From positions 62,001 to 126,000 of the forward strand of contig NZ_JALJZZ010000004.1 in assembly GCF_024171565.1 (NCBI RefSeq): 64,000 nt of DNA, in the 5' to 3' direction. The translations under genes were made by a program, and so were the position numbers. Source of the DNA: Okibacterium sp. HSC-33S16. GTDB taxonomy: Bacteria; Actinomycetota; Actinomycetes; Actinomycetales; Microbacteriaceae. Numbering within the stretch: the first letter of the stretch is position 1; every line of letters begins with the position of its first letter. Shown here one piece after another: positions 25,850-34,792 of the stretch. Below the pieces are notes generated by a model. It was given only the letters and a program-made list of their open reading frames with translations. It searched no databases and was not told where the DNA came from.

Positions 25850-27328
25850 ATGACCTCTTCCAGCCCGGTGGATGTTGCCCTTATCGGTGGCGGCATCATG
25901 AGCGCGACTCTCGCTTCCCTTATTCAGCAAATTCAACCCGACTGGAAGATCGTGATCTTCGAGCGACTGGGCGACGTTGCCGAGGAGAGCTCGAACCCCT
26001 GGAACAACGCCGGTACCGGGCACGCCGCGCTCTGCGAGCTCAACTACATGCCCGAGTCAAAGGATGGCTCAATTGACCCGTCCAAGGCAATCAGCATCAA
26101 CGAGCAGTTCCAATTGAGCCGTCAGTTCTGGTCGTCGCTGGTACGTCGAGGCGTCCTGCGCGAGCCGAAGTCGTTTATCAACTCGACGCCGCACATGACC
26201 TTCGTTCGTGGTGAAAAAGACGTCAACTTCCTTCGCCGCCGCTACGAGGTGCTCAAGAAACAGCCGCTCTTTTCCGACATGGAGTACTCCGAAGACTCCC
26301 GCGTCATTCACCAGTGGGCACCGCTGCTCATGAAGAAGCGCCTCAAGGGTGAGCCGTTCGCGGCGACCCGCACCCCGTCGGGAACCGACGTGGACTTTGG
26401 TGCCCTGACCCACCAGCTGATCGAATCGGTAACGGATGCCGGTGCGCAGCTTCGTCTCAACACCGAGGTTCGCGGCCTGAAAAAGCAGAAGGACGGAAGC
26501 TGGCTCATTCGCCACCGTGAGCTGGTTGGTCGCACCCCGGGCGAGACCCGCGCGCGCTTTGTCTTCGTCGGTGCCGGCGGCTGGGCGCTCAAGCTCCTGC
26601 AGAAGTCAGGCATTCCCGAAATCAAGGGCTACGGTGTCTTCCCGATCTCCGGACAGTTCCTCCGCACAGACAACCCAGCCATCGTGGCCCAGCACAAGGC
26701 CAAGGTCTACAGCCAGGCCGCTGTCGGCGCCCCGCCCATGTCGGTTCCGCACCTCGACACCCGCGTTGTCGACGGCGAGGCCAGCCTGCTCTTCGGCCCG
26801 TACGCCGGATTCAGTCCGAAGTTCCTCAAGACGGGCTCACTCCTCGACATCGTGACGCAGGTGCGCCCGTCGAACCTGCTGCCCATGCTCGCGGTCGCCC
26901 GCGACAACCCCAGCTTGATGAAGTACCTCATCGGTGAGCTTCTCGCCAGCAAGAGCAAGAAGTTCTCGGCTCTGCGCACCTTCATGCCGACCGCGAACCC
27001 GAAGGACTGGTACCTCATCACGGCCGGCCAGCGTGCGCAGGTCATGAAGAAGGACGAGAAAAAGGGTGGCGTCCTGCAGTTTGGCACCGAGGTCATCGCG
27101 GCGGAGGACGGCAGCATCGCCGGCCTGCTTGGCGCGTCGCCCGGAGCGTCAACCGCCGTCCCAATCATGCTTGACGTTCTCAAGACCTGTTTCCCGAACG
27201 ACTTCGCCCGCTGGGAGCCGACACTCACGAGCATGATCCCGAGCTACGGCGTCACGCTCAACGACAAGCCCGAGCGCGCCGACGAGGTCCTCTCGGCGAC
27301 CGCTGCCGTTCTCGAACTGACCCGCTAA
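25850..27328 (+). CDS. mqo: Malate:quinone oxidoreductase
   Basis: A 492-residue peripheral membrane FAD enzyme oxidising malate to oxaloacetate with electrons passed to menaquinone. The FAD-binding strand VALIGGGIMSATLASLI is at residues 8-24. The NNAGTGHAALCELNYMP motif is near 45-62, and conserved PFAATRTPSGTDVDFG and AAEDGSIAGLLGASPGASTA stretches follow. Length is normal. The 3' end overlaps a convergent gene by 4 bp. Confidence 0.97.
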   Translation: MTSSSPVDVALIGGGIMSATLASLIQQIQPDWKIVIFERLGDVAEESSNPWNNAGTGHAALCELNYMPESKDGSIDPSKAISINEQFQLSRQFWSSLVRRGVLREPKSFINSTPHMTFVRGEKDVNFLRRRYEVLKKQPLFSDMEYSEDSRVIHQWAPLLMKKRLKGEPFAATRTPSGTDVDFGALTHQLIESVTDAGAQLRLNTEVRGLKKQKDGSWLIRHRELVGRTPGETRARFVFVGAGGWALKLLQKSGIPEIKGYGVFPISGQFLRTDNPAIVAQHKAKVYSQAAVGAPPMSVPHLDTRVVDGEASLLFGPYAGFSPKFLKTGSLLDIVTQVRPSNLLPMLAVARDNPSLMKYLIGELLASKSKKFSALRTFMPTANPKDWYLITAGQRAQVMKKDEKKGGVLQFGTEVIAAEDGSIAGLLGASPGASTAVPIMLDVLKTCFPNDFARWEPTLTSMIPSYGVTLNDKPERADEVLSATAAVLELTR

Positions 27329-27777
27329 TTCGACGCACACCCCGGTATCGCCGTGAGCGCGGTCAGCGCTCCGGCGTACCGGGCGTTCGCGGCGACGATG
27401 GCGCTCTCCGTGATGTCCATTGCGACGCCCCGGTCGAACCCCGCGAGGGCTCGATCCATGTCGTCGCGCGCGGCGGCTAACTCGCCGACGGCATCAGATA
27501 CTGACTGTCGCGACGCCTGGCAATTCTCGAGCGCCTGGGCGGCTGCTGCAAGCTTGATGCTGAGCGCAGTGACCTCGCTCTCCAGGGCTACCTCGCGGCT
27601 GCGGGCCGTGAGCACCGATGTCGTCACGACGGCGGACAGAATAGCGGCCACCACGGCGGCGAACAGAAGCGTTCCGATCGAGACACGAAGGCGCGCCCGG
27701 CGCGACGCTCCGGGCCCCGTATCGTCACGAGCGCCGGGTTCGGCGACTCTTGTCGCCCGCGCAGAGCCAGGTAGCAC
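27325..27777 (-). CDS. Single-pass membrane protein with coiled coil (unknown)
   Basis: A protein of about 150 residues: a short charged N-terminus, one TM (about residues 32-57), then an Ala/Glu-rich helical region likely to form a coiled coil, ending GCASN. I recognise no family. The GTG at 27777 is favoured by TGAGGGGGA about nine bases upstream. An upstream extension to 27921 is possible but is compositionally odd and lies in the promoter region of the polysaccharide genes. It is convergent with mqo. Confidence 0.55.
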   Translation of the reverse strand: MLPGSARATRVAEPGARDDTGPGASRRARLRVSIGTLLFAAVVAAILSAVVTTSVLTARSREVALESEVTALSIKLAAAAQALENCQASRQSVSDAVGELAAARDDMDRALAGFDRGVAMDITESAIVAANARYAGALTALTAIPGCASN

Positions 27778-27887
27778 GATCCGAGTCCCCCTCAGTTTTT
27801 CTCCCCTGCATACTTTCTCATAATGAGGCGGGTGCATGCGGCTCGGATGTTTCCGGCAGATCACATCCGTGCGAAACAAACGTGACA

Positions 27888-27909
27888 AATCCTCACGGCG
27901 CATTACTGT
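27888..27909 (+). promoter_or_regulatory. Probable promoter/operator region of the first exopolysaccharide unit
   Basis: AATCCTCA (27888-27895) is followed by a TACTGT -10-like box (27904-27909). The same octamer occurs upstream of the sugar transferase gene (30631-30638). A related AACCCTCA lies in the divergent Wzz/glycosyltransferase region (about 41957-41964). Confidence 0.35.
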
Positions 27910-27959
27910 TGTACTGAGCACCTGCCCAGAGGCCGATCCGGTGCGCCGAAAGGAGGACC

Positions 27960-28547
27960 GTGAACGGCTTGACCGCCCTCACCGCACTGCAGCGCCTCCG
28001 CGATGCGGTGTTCAGTTGGACCGTAGGGCCGGGTTTCTATCGCTTCGGGCGCGGATCTCGCATCCTGCTCCCGTTTCGGGTGGCCCGCGGTGACAAGATC
28101 GCAATCGGGAAGGACTGCCTGATCGGGTCGAACTCATGGTTCATGATCCCGGTTGACGACTCGCCGACACCGACCATCGTGCTCGGCAATCGGGTCCGGA
28201 TGAACCAGACCCAGATCTCCGCCGTTTCCAGCGTGGTCATCGACGACGGTGTCGCTATCGCTCGCGGCGTCTACATCTCTGACCACACCCACGGCTTTGA
28301 CCAGCCCGATGTCTTCATTCGGGATCAGCCGCTCGACCGCATCGCACCGGTCCACATTGGGCGCGGCGCCTGGATCGGCCAGAACGCCATCATCATGCCC
28401 GGCGTCACGATTGGCGCCGGCGCCGTGGTCGGTGCCTTGAGCGTGGTGCGTGACGACGTTCCGGCCCGCACGGTCGTTGCCGGCATCCCGGCCCGGGTCA
28501 TCCGCTCGTTGCCCGGGTCCGACGTTGTGACGGGATCTCACTCGTGA
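27960..28547 (+). CDS. Left-handed beta-helix (hexapeptide) acyltransferase
   Basis: A 195-residue acyltransferase of the maltose/galactoside O-acetyltransferase type. Hexapeptide repeats run through about residues 40-180, including IGRGAWIGQNAIIMPGVTIG and AGAVVGALSVV. A putative catalytic His lies in SDHTHGF. It probably acetylates a sugar of the exopolysaccharide. AAAGGAGGACC just before the GTG is the strongest ribosome binding site in this region. It overlaps the glycosyltransferase gene by 4 bp. Confidence 0.85.
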   Translation: MNGLTALTALQRLRDAVFSWTVGPGFYRFGRGSRILLPFRVARGDKIAIGKDCLIGSNSWFMIPVDDSPTPTIVLGNRVRMNQTQISAVSSVVIDDGVAIARGVYISDHTHGFDQPDVFIRDQPLDRIAPVHIGRGAWIGQNAIIMPGVTIGAGAVVGALSVVRDDVPARTVVAGIPARVIRSLPGSDVVTGSHS

Positions 28548-29758
28548 GCGATCCGCACGACGTGGTCTTCACCTTCAGTTATGAAACCTGGACGGATGCT
28601 GTCGCTCGCGGCATGATGCGTCCTCCCGACCGCCTGTTGTCACGATTGCTGGAAAGTCCGGCCGTGAACAAGCTGCTCGTGGCGAACCCGTTCCGGTGGC
28701 TGCCGTCGTACGCGCTGCGCACCCTGTCACGCTCGAGAACCCGGTTTCCGGGCTCGCCGACCCGGGTGCTGCACACGCCGCTCCGCCTCCACCGGGCGGA
28801 TCGAGCGAACGTGAGCGCGGTTGTGCGCGACTATCGCGCCTATGATCGCTCGCTCGAGCGCGCCTCCGAGCGGCTCGGGCAGTCAGGCCCCGTGGTCATC
28901 TCGGCCAACCCGATCATCGCGGGATTCGCCCCGTTCGACTGGGCGGGCGGCGTGACCTTCTACGCTCGCGATGACTGGCTGAGCTCACCGGCCCGCCAGG
29001 AGTACTGGCACGCCTACCGTGAGGCGTACCGGCGGATTGCCGACCGGGGCGTCGGTGTTGTGGCCGTCTCGGAGCAGGTACTCGACCGAATCTCGCCCAC
29101 CGGCCCGAGCGCCGTTGTGCCCAACGGTGTCGAACCGGCCGAGTGGGCAGGGCCCGTGCCGACTGAGCCGGCCTGGCTCGCCGCGATTCCTGGGCCACGG
29201 GCACTCTACGTCGGCACCCTCGACTCCCGACTCGACGTTGAGGGACTCGCCGCACTGGCCCGCCGCCGCCCCGACCTGTCGATCATTCTTTTGGGACCGC
29301 AACCCGAGCCCGGGTATCTGGCCGCGATCCGTGGCATCCGTTCGGTGTATGTGCATCCAAGCGTGGGCAGGGAGGAACTCGTCGCGGTGATGCGCAATGT
29401 CGACGTGTGCCTCCTGGCCCACCGCACCACTCCACTGACCGAGGCGATGAGTCCGCTCAAGGTCTACGAATACCTGGCAGCCGGTTGTCCGGTGCTCGCC
29501 ATCGACCTGCCACCGGTGCGCCGCATATCGGAGCGTGTGCTGCTCACTGCAACGGTCGCCGACTTCACGGACCGGCTCGATGAGGCACTCGCGCTGGGGC
29601 CGGCGACTGAGGTCGACCGGCTGCGGTTCGTGGCCGACAACTCGTGGGAGTCCCGGCACCGAACAATCCTCGGCACCGCCTGGGCCTCGGCCGGCCTGAG
29701 CTTCCCGTCGTTCGCGCAGCCCCCGTTTCCTGCCGCTGAACCGAGAGGATCCCGATGA
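28544..29758 (+). CDS. Glycosyltransferase (GT-B, family 1/4-like)
   Basis: A 404-residue putative GT-B glycosyltransferase. The C-terminal nucleotide-sugar domain shows ALYVGTLDSRLDVEGL, LGPQPEPGYL and the KVYEYLAAGCPVLA motif typical of family 4-like enzymes. Acceptor and sugar are unknown. Start and stop both overlap neighbours by 4 bp (GTGA and ATGA). The acyltransferase, this enzyme and the pyruvyl transferase are therefore probably made together. Confidence 0.85.
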   Translation: MSDPHDVVFTFSYETWTDAVARGMMRPPDRLLSRLLESPAVNKLLVANPFRWLPSYALRTLSRSRTRFPGSPTRVLHTPLRLHRADRANVSAVVRDYRAYDRSLERASERLGQSGPVVISANPIIAGFAPFDWAGGVTFYARDDWLSSPARQEYWHAYREAYRRIADRGVGVVAVSEQVLDRISPTGPSAVVPNGVEPAEWAGPVPTEPAWLAAIPGPRALYVGTLDSRLDVEGLAALARRRPDLSIILLGPQPEPGYLAAIRGIRSVYVHPSVGREELVAVMRNVDVCLLAHRTTPLTEAMSPLKVYEYLAAGCPVLAIDLPPVRRISERVLLTATVADFTDRLDEALALGPATEVDRLRFVADNSWESRHRTILGTAWASAGLSFPSFAQPPFPAAEPRGSR

Positions 29759-30555
29759 GCGTCGAGATCGTGCACTGGAACCCACGCCGCCCGGTGCTGC
29801 GAGGCCGTATCGGCAAGCTGGTGCCGGTCAAGCGTCCTGTCGGGAACTTCGGCGACCTGCTGGGGCCGATGATCGTCGAGCGAATGCGCGAGCGGCTCGG
29901 CCTCGACGTCGCAGTGGGGCTGCCCGACCATCGGCTGCTTTCCGTGGGGTCGATCCTGCAGTACGCCCGGAATAACGACGTGGTGTGGGGGAGTGGTATC
30001 AACGGCAAGGTGGATCCGCCGTGGGCGACGCTCGACACCCTCGACATTCGGGCGGTGCGCGGGCCGCTCACTCGACAGCGCCTGATCGAACACGGGTTCT
30101 CGGTTCCCGAGGTCTACGGCGACCCGGCGCTGCTGCTGCCCGAGCTGTTTCCTGAACTCACCGACTGGGCGCGCGAGCCCAAACGCTACCCGCTCACCAT
30201 CGTGCCCAACCTGCACGACCTGGCCGAGCTGCGCGGGCGCGCCCACGTCCTCTCGCCGCGGGCGCCGGTCTGGAAAGTCCTCGAGCGCATCGCGCGCAGC
30301 GAGCTCGTGATCGGCTCGAGCCTGCACGGCGTCATCGTGGCAGAGGCGCTCGGTGTTCCGGCCCGGCTGGTCGCCCCGGCGCGGGAAAACCTGTTCAAGT
30401 ATCGCGACTACTTCGAAGCCACCGGGCGGGACGTTCTTCCGCTCGTGTCGTCGGTCGATGCGGCGCGGGCCGTCGGCGGTGCGCCGGCCCCGCGGTGGAA
30501 CCCTCAACCACTCCTGGACGCGTTCCCGGACGAGCTCTGGCCCCCTGTTCTCTAG
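29755..30555 (+). CDS. Polysaccharide pyruvyl transferase family protein
   Basis: A 266-residue protein matching the polysaccharide pyruvyl transferase family (PF04230). Evidence is the N-terminal NFGDLLGPMIV, GSILQYARNNDVVWGSGIN, RAVRGPLTRQRL, YGDPALLLPEL and the late IGSSLHGVIVAEALGVPARL. Members transfer pyruvate from phosphoenolpyruvate to form ketals on cell-surface sugars. The product would make the polymer anionic. It is the last gene of the first short operon, and about 200 bp of regulatory sequence follow. Confidence 0.88.
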   Translation: MSVEIVHWNPRRPVLRGRIGKLVPVKRPVGNFGDLLGPMIVERMRERLGLDVAVGLPDHRLLSVGSILQYARNNDVVWGSGINGKVDPPWATLDTLDIRAVRGPLTRQRLIEHGFSVPEVYGDPALLLPELFPELTDWAREPKRYPLTIVPNLHDLAELRGRAHVLSPRAPVWKVLERIARSELVIGSSLHGVIVAEALGVPARLVAPARENLFKYRDYFEATGRDVLPLVSSVDAARAVGGAPAPRWNPQPLLDAFPDELWPPVL

Positions 30556-30602
30556 CTGGCCCAGCGGCGTTCCGTGTCGAGCAGGTAAACGCGAGAGAAC
30601 GT

Positions 30603-30642
30603 CAGGTTACATTCTCAGTTAAACCTGATTAATCCTCAGGTT
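30603..30642 (+). promoter_or_regulatory. Operator-like repeats upstream of the sugar transferase gene
   Basis: CAGGTT (30603-30608), AACCTG (30622-30627) and CAGGTT (30637-30642) give one inverted and one direct pair of the same half-site in an AT-rich patch. A GAGAA...TTCTC pair overlaps it. The gap of about 200 bp between genes holds nothing else recognisable. The bound regulator is unknown. Confidence 0.4.
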
Positions 30643-30752
30643 CTGCGCTAGCGTGAGAATATGCCTCAAACGGGGGCCACGACACCTCGATTCCGAGGGT
30701 GCGAGGCACTGGTGGGGCACTCACTTCCCTCAGCGACCGATTGGTTTTGCGT

Positions 30753-32297
30753 ATGCGCAGCGCACTTGCGTCACCGAAGCCCGCCCGGTTTGCCCCGAAC
30801 GCGGCACCCGTCGCACTCGGCCGGCGCCCGACCGGCGCGGGCACTGCTGCTGACGAGGCGCCCCCGTCGCTCTCCGTCCTGGCGCAACCGCTCAAGCTTC
30901 GCTGGCCCGTGCGCTACCTCCTGGCGACAACGGCCACAGACGTGCTCGCGATCGTGGCCGCCCTTGCCCTCGCCCAGGTCGTGCGCTTCGGCCCCGACAG
31001 TCTCGACTACGCCTCGGGCGCCGGCATCGAGTATGCGGTGCTCGCTGCGGCCATCGCCGCCGTCTGGCTGATCACCCTCTCGGCCACCCGCTCCCGCGCC
31101 GCCCGCCTCGTCGGCGTCGGCTTCGCCGAATACCAGCGCGTCACCAACGCCACCCTGCTCACGTTTGGCCTGCTCGCCATTATCGCGTTCCTCCTCCAGC
31201 TCGACCTGGCCCGCGGCTACCTCGGCATCGCCCTGCCCACCGGCCTCGTGCTGCTCCTCGCCGGGCGCAAGTTCTGGCGAGTGCAGTTGACCCGCATGCG
31301 GGTGAGGGGCCGGTGCCTCACCGGTGCCCTGGTGGTGGGATCAACGACAGACGTTCGCGAGGTGATTCACCAGCTGCGAGCGAATCTCACGGCCGGATAC
31401 CGACCGATCGGGGTTGTGCGAACGGATGCACCGGCATCCGTTTTCGAAGGATTGCCCGGAATCGATCTCGAACAGCTCGCCGACACGTCTCGACTGTCGC
31501 GCACGAAGGCGGTAATGGTGGCCGGCAACCTGCCCGGTGGCAGTGAGCAGCTGCGCACGATTGGCTGGTCGCTCGAGAACTCGAGCACCGAGCTGATTCT
31601 CGTGTCGAGCCTCACCGACGTGGCAGGGCCGCGAATTCACATGCGGCCGGTCGAGGGCCTGCCGATGGTTCACGTGCAACTGCCCAAATACACCGGGTTC
31701 ACCTATGCGGTGAAGCGGCTCATTGATGTGGTGGTCGCCGGGAGCGGGCTGGTGCTGCTCGCGCCGCTGTTCGGGCTGATCGCCCTGGCCGTGCTGCTCG
31801 AGGATGGCGGCCCCGTGCTGTTCCAACAACGTCGCATCGGCGTCAGTGGAACGTCGTTCTCCATGCTCAAGTTCCGCTCGATGGTGCCAGACGCCGAGGC
31901 GCGGCGCGTCGACATCTCGCAACTGGACGAGGGCAACGGCGTGCTCTTCAAGGTGCGCAACGACCCGAGGATCACCCGGGTCGGACGGGTGATCCGGCGG
32001 TTCTCCCTCGACGAGCTGCCGCAGCTGGTCAACGTGCTGGTGGGGGAGATGAGCCTGATCGGGCCGCGCCCGCCACTGCCGAGTGAAGTCGAGCGATACG
32101 AAGACGCCGCCACGCGCCGCCTGCTCATCAAGCCGGGCATCACCGGGCTGTGGCAGGTGTCAGGCCGCTCCAATCTCAGCTGGGAGGAGAGCGTCAAGCT
32201 CGACCTCTATTACGTCGAAAACTGGTCGGTGACGGGGGATTTCATGATCCTCCTCCGCACCGTCCGCGCCGTCGTGAGGAGTGATGGCGCCTACTAG
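30753..32297 (+). CDS. Exopolysaccharide polyprenyl-phosphate sugar transferase (WbaP/CpsE type)
   Basis: A protein of about 514 residues that primes repeat-unit synthesis by moving a sugar-phosphate to undecaprenyl phosphate. Four N-terminal TM segments (about residues 50-170) are followed by a Rossmann-like CoA-binding-type domain. A fifth membrane segment (about 328-355, VAGSGLVLLAPLFGLIALAV) leads to the catalytic bacterial sugar transferase domain with FQQRRIGVSG, FKVRNDPRITRVGR, SLDELPQLVNVL, GPRPPLPSEV and the PGITGLWQVSGRS motif. The start is uncertain. The ATG at 30753 is used here, and an in-frame GTG at 30699 would add 18 residues. Neither has a good ribosome binding site. Confidence 0.9.
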   Translation: MRSALASPKPARFAPNAAPVALGRRPTGAGTAADEAPPSLSVLAQPLKLRWPVRYLLATTATDVLAIVAALALAQVVRFGPDSLDYASGAGIEYAVLAAAIAAVWLITLSATRSRAARLVGVGFAEYQRVTNATLLTFGLLAIIAFLLQLDLARGYLGIALPTGLVLLLAGRKFWRVQLTRMRVRGRCLTGALVVGSTTDVREVIHQLRANLTAGYRPIGVVRTDAPASVFEGLPGIDLEQLADTSRLSRTKAVMVAGNLPGGSEQLRTIGWSLENSSTELILVSSLTDVAGPRIHMRPVEGLPMVHVQLPKYTGFTYAVKRLIDVVVAGSGLVLLAPLFGLIALAVLLEDGGPVLFQQRRIGVSGTSFSMLKFRSMVPDAEARRVDISQLDEGNGVLFKVRNDPRITRVGRVIRRFSLDELPQLVNVLVGEMSLIGPRPPLPSEVERYEDAATRRLLIKPGITGLWQVSGRSNLSWEESVKLDLYYVENWSVTGDFMILLRTVRAVVRSDGAY

Positions 32298-32316
32298 TAC
32301 GGTCCTTTGTTCGATC

Positions 32317-32330
32317 AATTGTGCACAATT
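32317..32330. promoter_or_regulatory. Perfect 14-bp AT-rich palindrome in a short intergenic gap
   Basis: AATTGTGCACAATT lies in the 45-bp gap between two polysaccharide genes, 12 bases before the ATG at 32343. A GGGAG ribosome binding site follows it. It could be an operator or a protein-binding site on the message; the regulator is not identified. Confidence 0.35.
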
Positions 32331-32342
32331 CGGGAGTTCACA

Positions 32343-33311
32343 ATGTCGCAGTATCTGTTCGTCTGCTCGGGTGGTGGACACCTCAAGCAGCTCCATACTT
32401 TGGCTCGCCGCATCGGCATTCCGCCGGGAAACCAGTTTTGGTTCACCTTCGACAACGGGTTGAGCCGCACGCTCACCGAGGGAACCGACCGGGTGTTCGC
32501 GAACTTCGCGGCACCGCGCGACGGCCTCAACATCATGAAGAACACAGCCCTGGCCGCCAAGGTGATGGCGCACAAGAAGTTCGCGGCCGTGATCAGCACG
32601 GGTTCGTCGCCTGCGGTATCGGCCTTCCCCGTCGCGCTGGCCCACGGCATTCCCTGCCACTACATCGAGAGCGCCGCGCGAGCGGAAGGTCCGTCATTGA
32701 CCGGCAAGATTGTCGCACGGATGCCGCGAGTCAAGACGTATTCGCAATACCCGGTTTGGGCGACAGAGAGCAGTTGGGCGTACCGGGGCAGCATCTTCGA
32801 CGAATTTGCGCCGGGGCCTGAACGCGAGGAACGGCCCATTCGCAAGGTTGTGGTCTCCCTCGGCACGCAGGAGTCGTACGGGTTCGACCGGCTGTTTCGC
32901 CGACTTGTTCCGCTGCTCGACGGGTGTGAGGTGCTCTGGCAGGTCGGCGCGGCCGATGTGTCGGAATACGGCATCGACGGTCGGGCCAGCGTGCTGCATT
33001 CGGAACTCGCCGACGCGGTCGCCGAGGCCGATGTCGTGGTCGCACACGCCGGAACCGGGGCGGCGCTCACCGCCATCGAGGCAGGCAAGATTCCGGTGCT
33101 CGTGCCCCGGCTCGCGCGCTACGGCGAGCACATCGATGACCACCAGGAGCAGATCGCCGCCGAGCTGTCACGGCGCGGACTGGCCGTGAACTGCCCGCCC
33201 GAGGAGCTCGACACCGAGACGCTCATCGCGGCATCGGTCCGCTCGGCGGAACGGGTTGATCCGCCCAACTTTGCGCTCGACGGACTGGTGCCGTCGCTGG
33301 CGGCCGTGTAG
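32343..33311 (+). CDS. Fused Alg14-Alg13-type glycosyltransferase
   Basis: A 322-residue protein joining two units that are often separate. Residues 1-150 look like Alg14 (FVCSGGGHLKQLHTL, STGSSPAVSAFPVALAHGI). Residues 160-322 look like Alg13/EpsF-type GT28 C-domains (VVVSLGTQESYGFDRL, VVVAHAGTGAALTAIEAGKIPVLVPR). Such pairs transfer the second sugar onto the lipid-linked primer at the inner membrane face, which fits its place right after the priming transferase. GGGAG precedes the ATG. A CGGACC/GGTCCG hairpin follows at 33330-33344. Confidence 0.85.
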   Translation: MSQYLFVCSGGGHLKQLHTLARRIGIPPGNQFWFTFDNGLSRTLTEGTDRVFANFAAPRDGLNIMKNTALAAKVMAHKKFAAVISTGSSPAVSAFPVALAHGIPCHYIESAARAEGPSLTGKIVARMPRVKTYSQYPVWATESSWAYRGSIFDEFAPGPEREERPIRKVVVSLGTQESYGFDRLFRRLVPLLDGCEVLWQVGAADVSEYGIDGRASVLHSELADAVAEADVVVAHAGTGAALTAIEAGKIPVLVPRLARYGEHIDDHQEQIAAELSRRGLAVNCPPEELDTETLIAASVRSAERVDPPNFALDGLVPSLAAV

Positions 33312-33486
33312 TTGCGCCAAGCCTGCCGTCGGACCCCTGGTCCGCGGTGAGGGGCCGGCGACCCGGGCCGCCCCGATCGGTTCGGGTCGCCGTTCGAGCC
33401 GCAGTTGCGGTGCTGCGCCCTCAGCCGCACCGCGCCCTCGTTTTCCATGTCTGCTCGCGTGCCCGTGTTCGTGCCTCCGCTCGTGC

Positions 33487-33540
33487 GAAAGCGCCAGTAG
33501 AAAGGGGTGCGCGCCGCCGTCACCCGCAACAACTGGCACT
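33487..33540 (+). repeat. 55-bp imperfect palindrome family, copy R1
   Basis: 54 bp. The right part (ACCCGCAACAACTGGCACT) matches the family core; the left arm (GCGCCAGT) is degenerate. It is in the same orientation as the other six copies and 86 bp from the start of R2. Confidence 0.65.
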
Positions 33541-33572
33541 CGTGCGGATGGCGCTTAGTGCGCTGCCCGGCA

Positions 33573-33627
33573 GAAGTACCAGTACGCCGGGGTTGCCGCG
33601 CCCACAACTCCCAACAACTGGCGCTTC
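33573..33627 (+). repeat. 55-bp imperfect palindrome family, copy R2
   Basis: 55 bp from GAAGTACCAGT to AACAACTGGCGCTTC. The arms pair with one or two mismatches. The centre has diverged. It is the second member of the pair upstream of the DUF559 gene. Confidence 0.7.
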
Positions 33628-33720
33628 CTCGGCTAGGGCAGCAACGACCGGAGGCAACCGGCACCCGGGTTGCTGTGGATAACCCGCGCGGCGAGTACTC
33701 ATCTGCGACAGCATCGATCC

Positions 33721-34680
33721 ATGACCGAACGGCGGCCGCTTCCGCGGGCAATCCAGCAGGGGCCGATCAGCGTGGCGCGCGCCCTCGAACTTGGAGTCAG
33801 CCCGGGGCGGCTGAACGCATCGGACCTGCAGGCGCCGTTTCGTGGCGTGCGAATGCCTGCATCGATGGTGCCCGAGCCGCTGCAACGTGCACGAGCACTC
33901 GCCACCATCCTGTCCAATGGCCAGTTCTTTAGCCACCAGACCGCTGCGCTGATCTGGGGAATGCCGCTGCCGTGGTCGCTGCAGAACGACGGCATTCTGC
34001 ACGTTTCCGCATTCAGGCCCCAGCATCCGCCGCGTCGCATCGGTGTCGTCGGACATGTCATTGCACCGGGCACCGTCATCACACAGGAGTGGTTGGGACT
34101 GCCCGTCACCGCGCCTGCATCGACCTGGACCGAACTCGCGACGGTCCTCACCCTCTACGAATTGGTTGCTGTCGGTGATTACCTGCTGCGGGGCGTCGAG
34201 ACGTCGCCTCCCAACGCCCAGCGCCCGGTGTACACGCCGCTCGCTACGGGCACCGGCCTGAAAGCCGCGGTGGACCGAACGCCACGAGCTGGAACCGCGA
34301 AACTGCGGAAGGCCCTTGAGCGGGTACGCGAGGGGGTGGAGTCCCCACGAGAGACGGTCCTTCGACTCACCCTCATCGAGTGGGGTCTGCCCGAGCCGGA
34401 GATCAACAAGGAGATCTACTCCGACGCGGGAGAGTTCCTCGGCCGAGTCGACCTCTGCTATCCCGGATTCAAGGTGATCGTCGAGTACGACGGAGAGCAA
34501 CACCGCGAGAACCGGTACCAGTTCGACCGTGACATCGACCGCATCGCCAAACTTGAGGAGAACGGGTGGCGAGTCATTCGCGTTCGACACGCGTTACTCC
34601 AACGCAACCCCGGCGAAGTTGTGCGTCGGGTGCGAGTGGCGCTCAGCCAGCGCGGGTGGGTGCCGGTGGCCGCGAACTGA
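33721..34680 (+). CDS. DUF559-domain nuclease-like protein (AbiEi-like N-terminus)
   Basis: A 319-residue protein. The C-terminal DUF559 domain belongs to the Vsr/PD-(D/E)XK nuclease-like group: E211 in SPRETVLRL, D244 in GRVDL, then VIVEYDGEQHR (E255, D257, H261) and the late NGWRVIRVRHA. All candidate catalytic residues are present. The N-terminal 200 residues resemble AbiEi-type winged-helix proteins common in actinobacteria. I know of no demonstrated function for this arrangement. It sits alone between two converging polysaccharide units and is bracketed by two pairs of the 55-bp palindrome. The ATG start is assumed; no clear ribosome binding site was found. Confidence 0.8.
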   Translation: MTERRPLPRAIQQGPISVARALELGVSPGRLNASDLQAPFRGVRMPASMVPEPLQRARALATILSNGQFFSHQTAALIWGMPLPWSLQNDGILHVSAFRPQHPPRRIGVVGHVIAPGTVITQEWLGLPVTAPASTWTELATVLTLYELVAVGDYLLRGVETSPPNAQRPVYTPLATGTGLKAAVDRTPRAGTAKLRKALERVREGVESPRETVLRLTLIEWGLPEPEINKEIYSDAGEFLGRVDLCYPGFKVIVEYDGEQHRENRYQFDRDIDRIAKLEENGWRVIRVRHALLQRNPGEVVRRVRVALSQRGWVPVAAN

Positions 34681-34707
34681 GTGCACGCACCTACCGGGCG
34701 GCGCCGG

Positions 34708-34761
34708 GAGTACCAGTTGCGATGGGTTGGGAGAGCTCGCACCGGCAACAACTGGTACTTC
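34708..34761 (+). repeat. 55-bp imperfect palindrome family, copy R3
   Basis: 54 bp. Outer arms AGTACCAGTTG (34709-34719) and CAACTGGTACT (34749-34759) pair perfectly over 11 bp. It begins 28 bp after the DUF559 stop. Confidence 0.85.
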
Positions 34762-34792
34762 GGTCGAGGGGTGCGGCATCGGGGCGTCACAG

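Larger units (their letters stand above)
33312..33720. other. Intergenic stretch holding two palindromic repeats, no gene seen
   Basis: 409 bp between the fused glycosyltransferase and the DUF559 gene. It contains a small terminator-like hairpin (CGGACC/GGTCCG, 33330-33344) and repeat copies R1 and R2. I see no convincing coding sequence. Confidence 0.6.
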
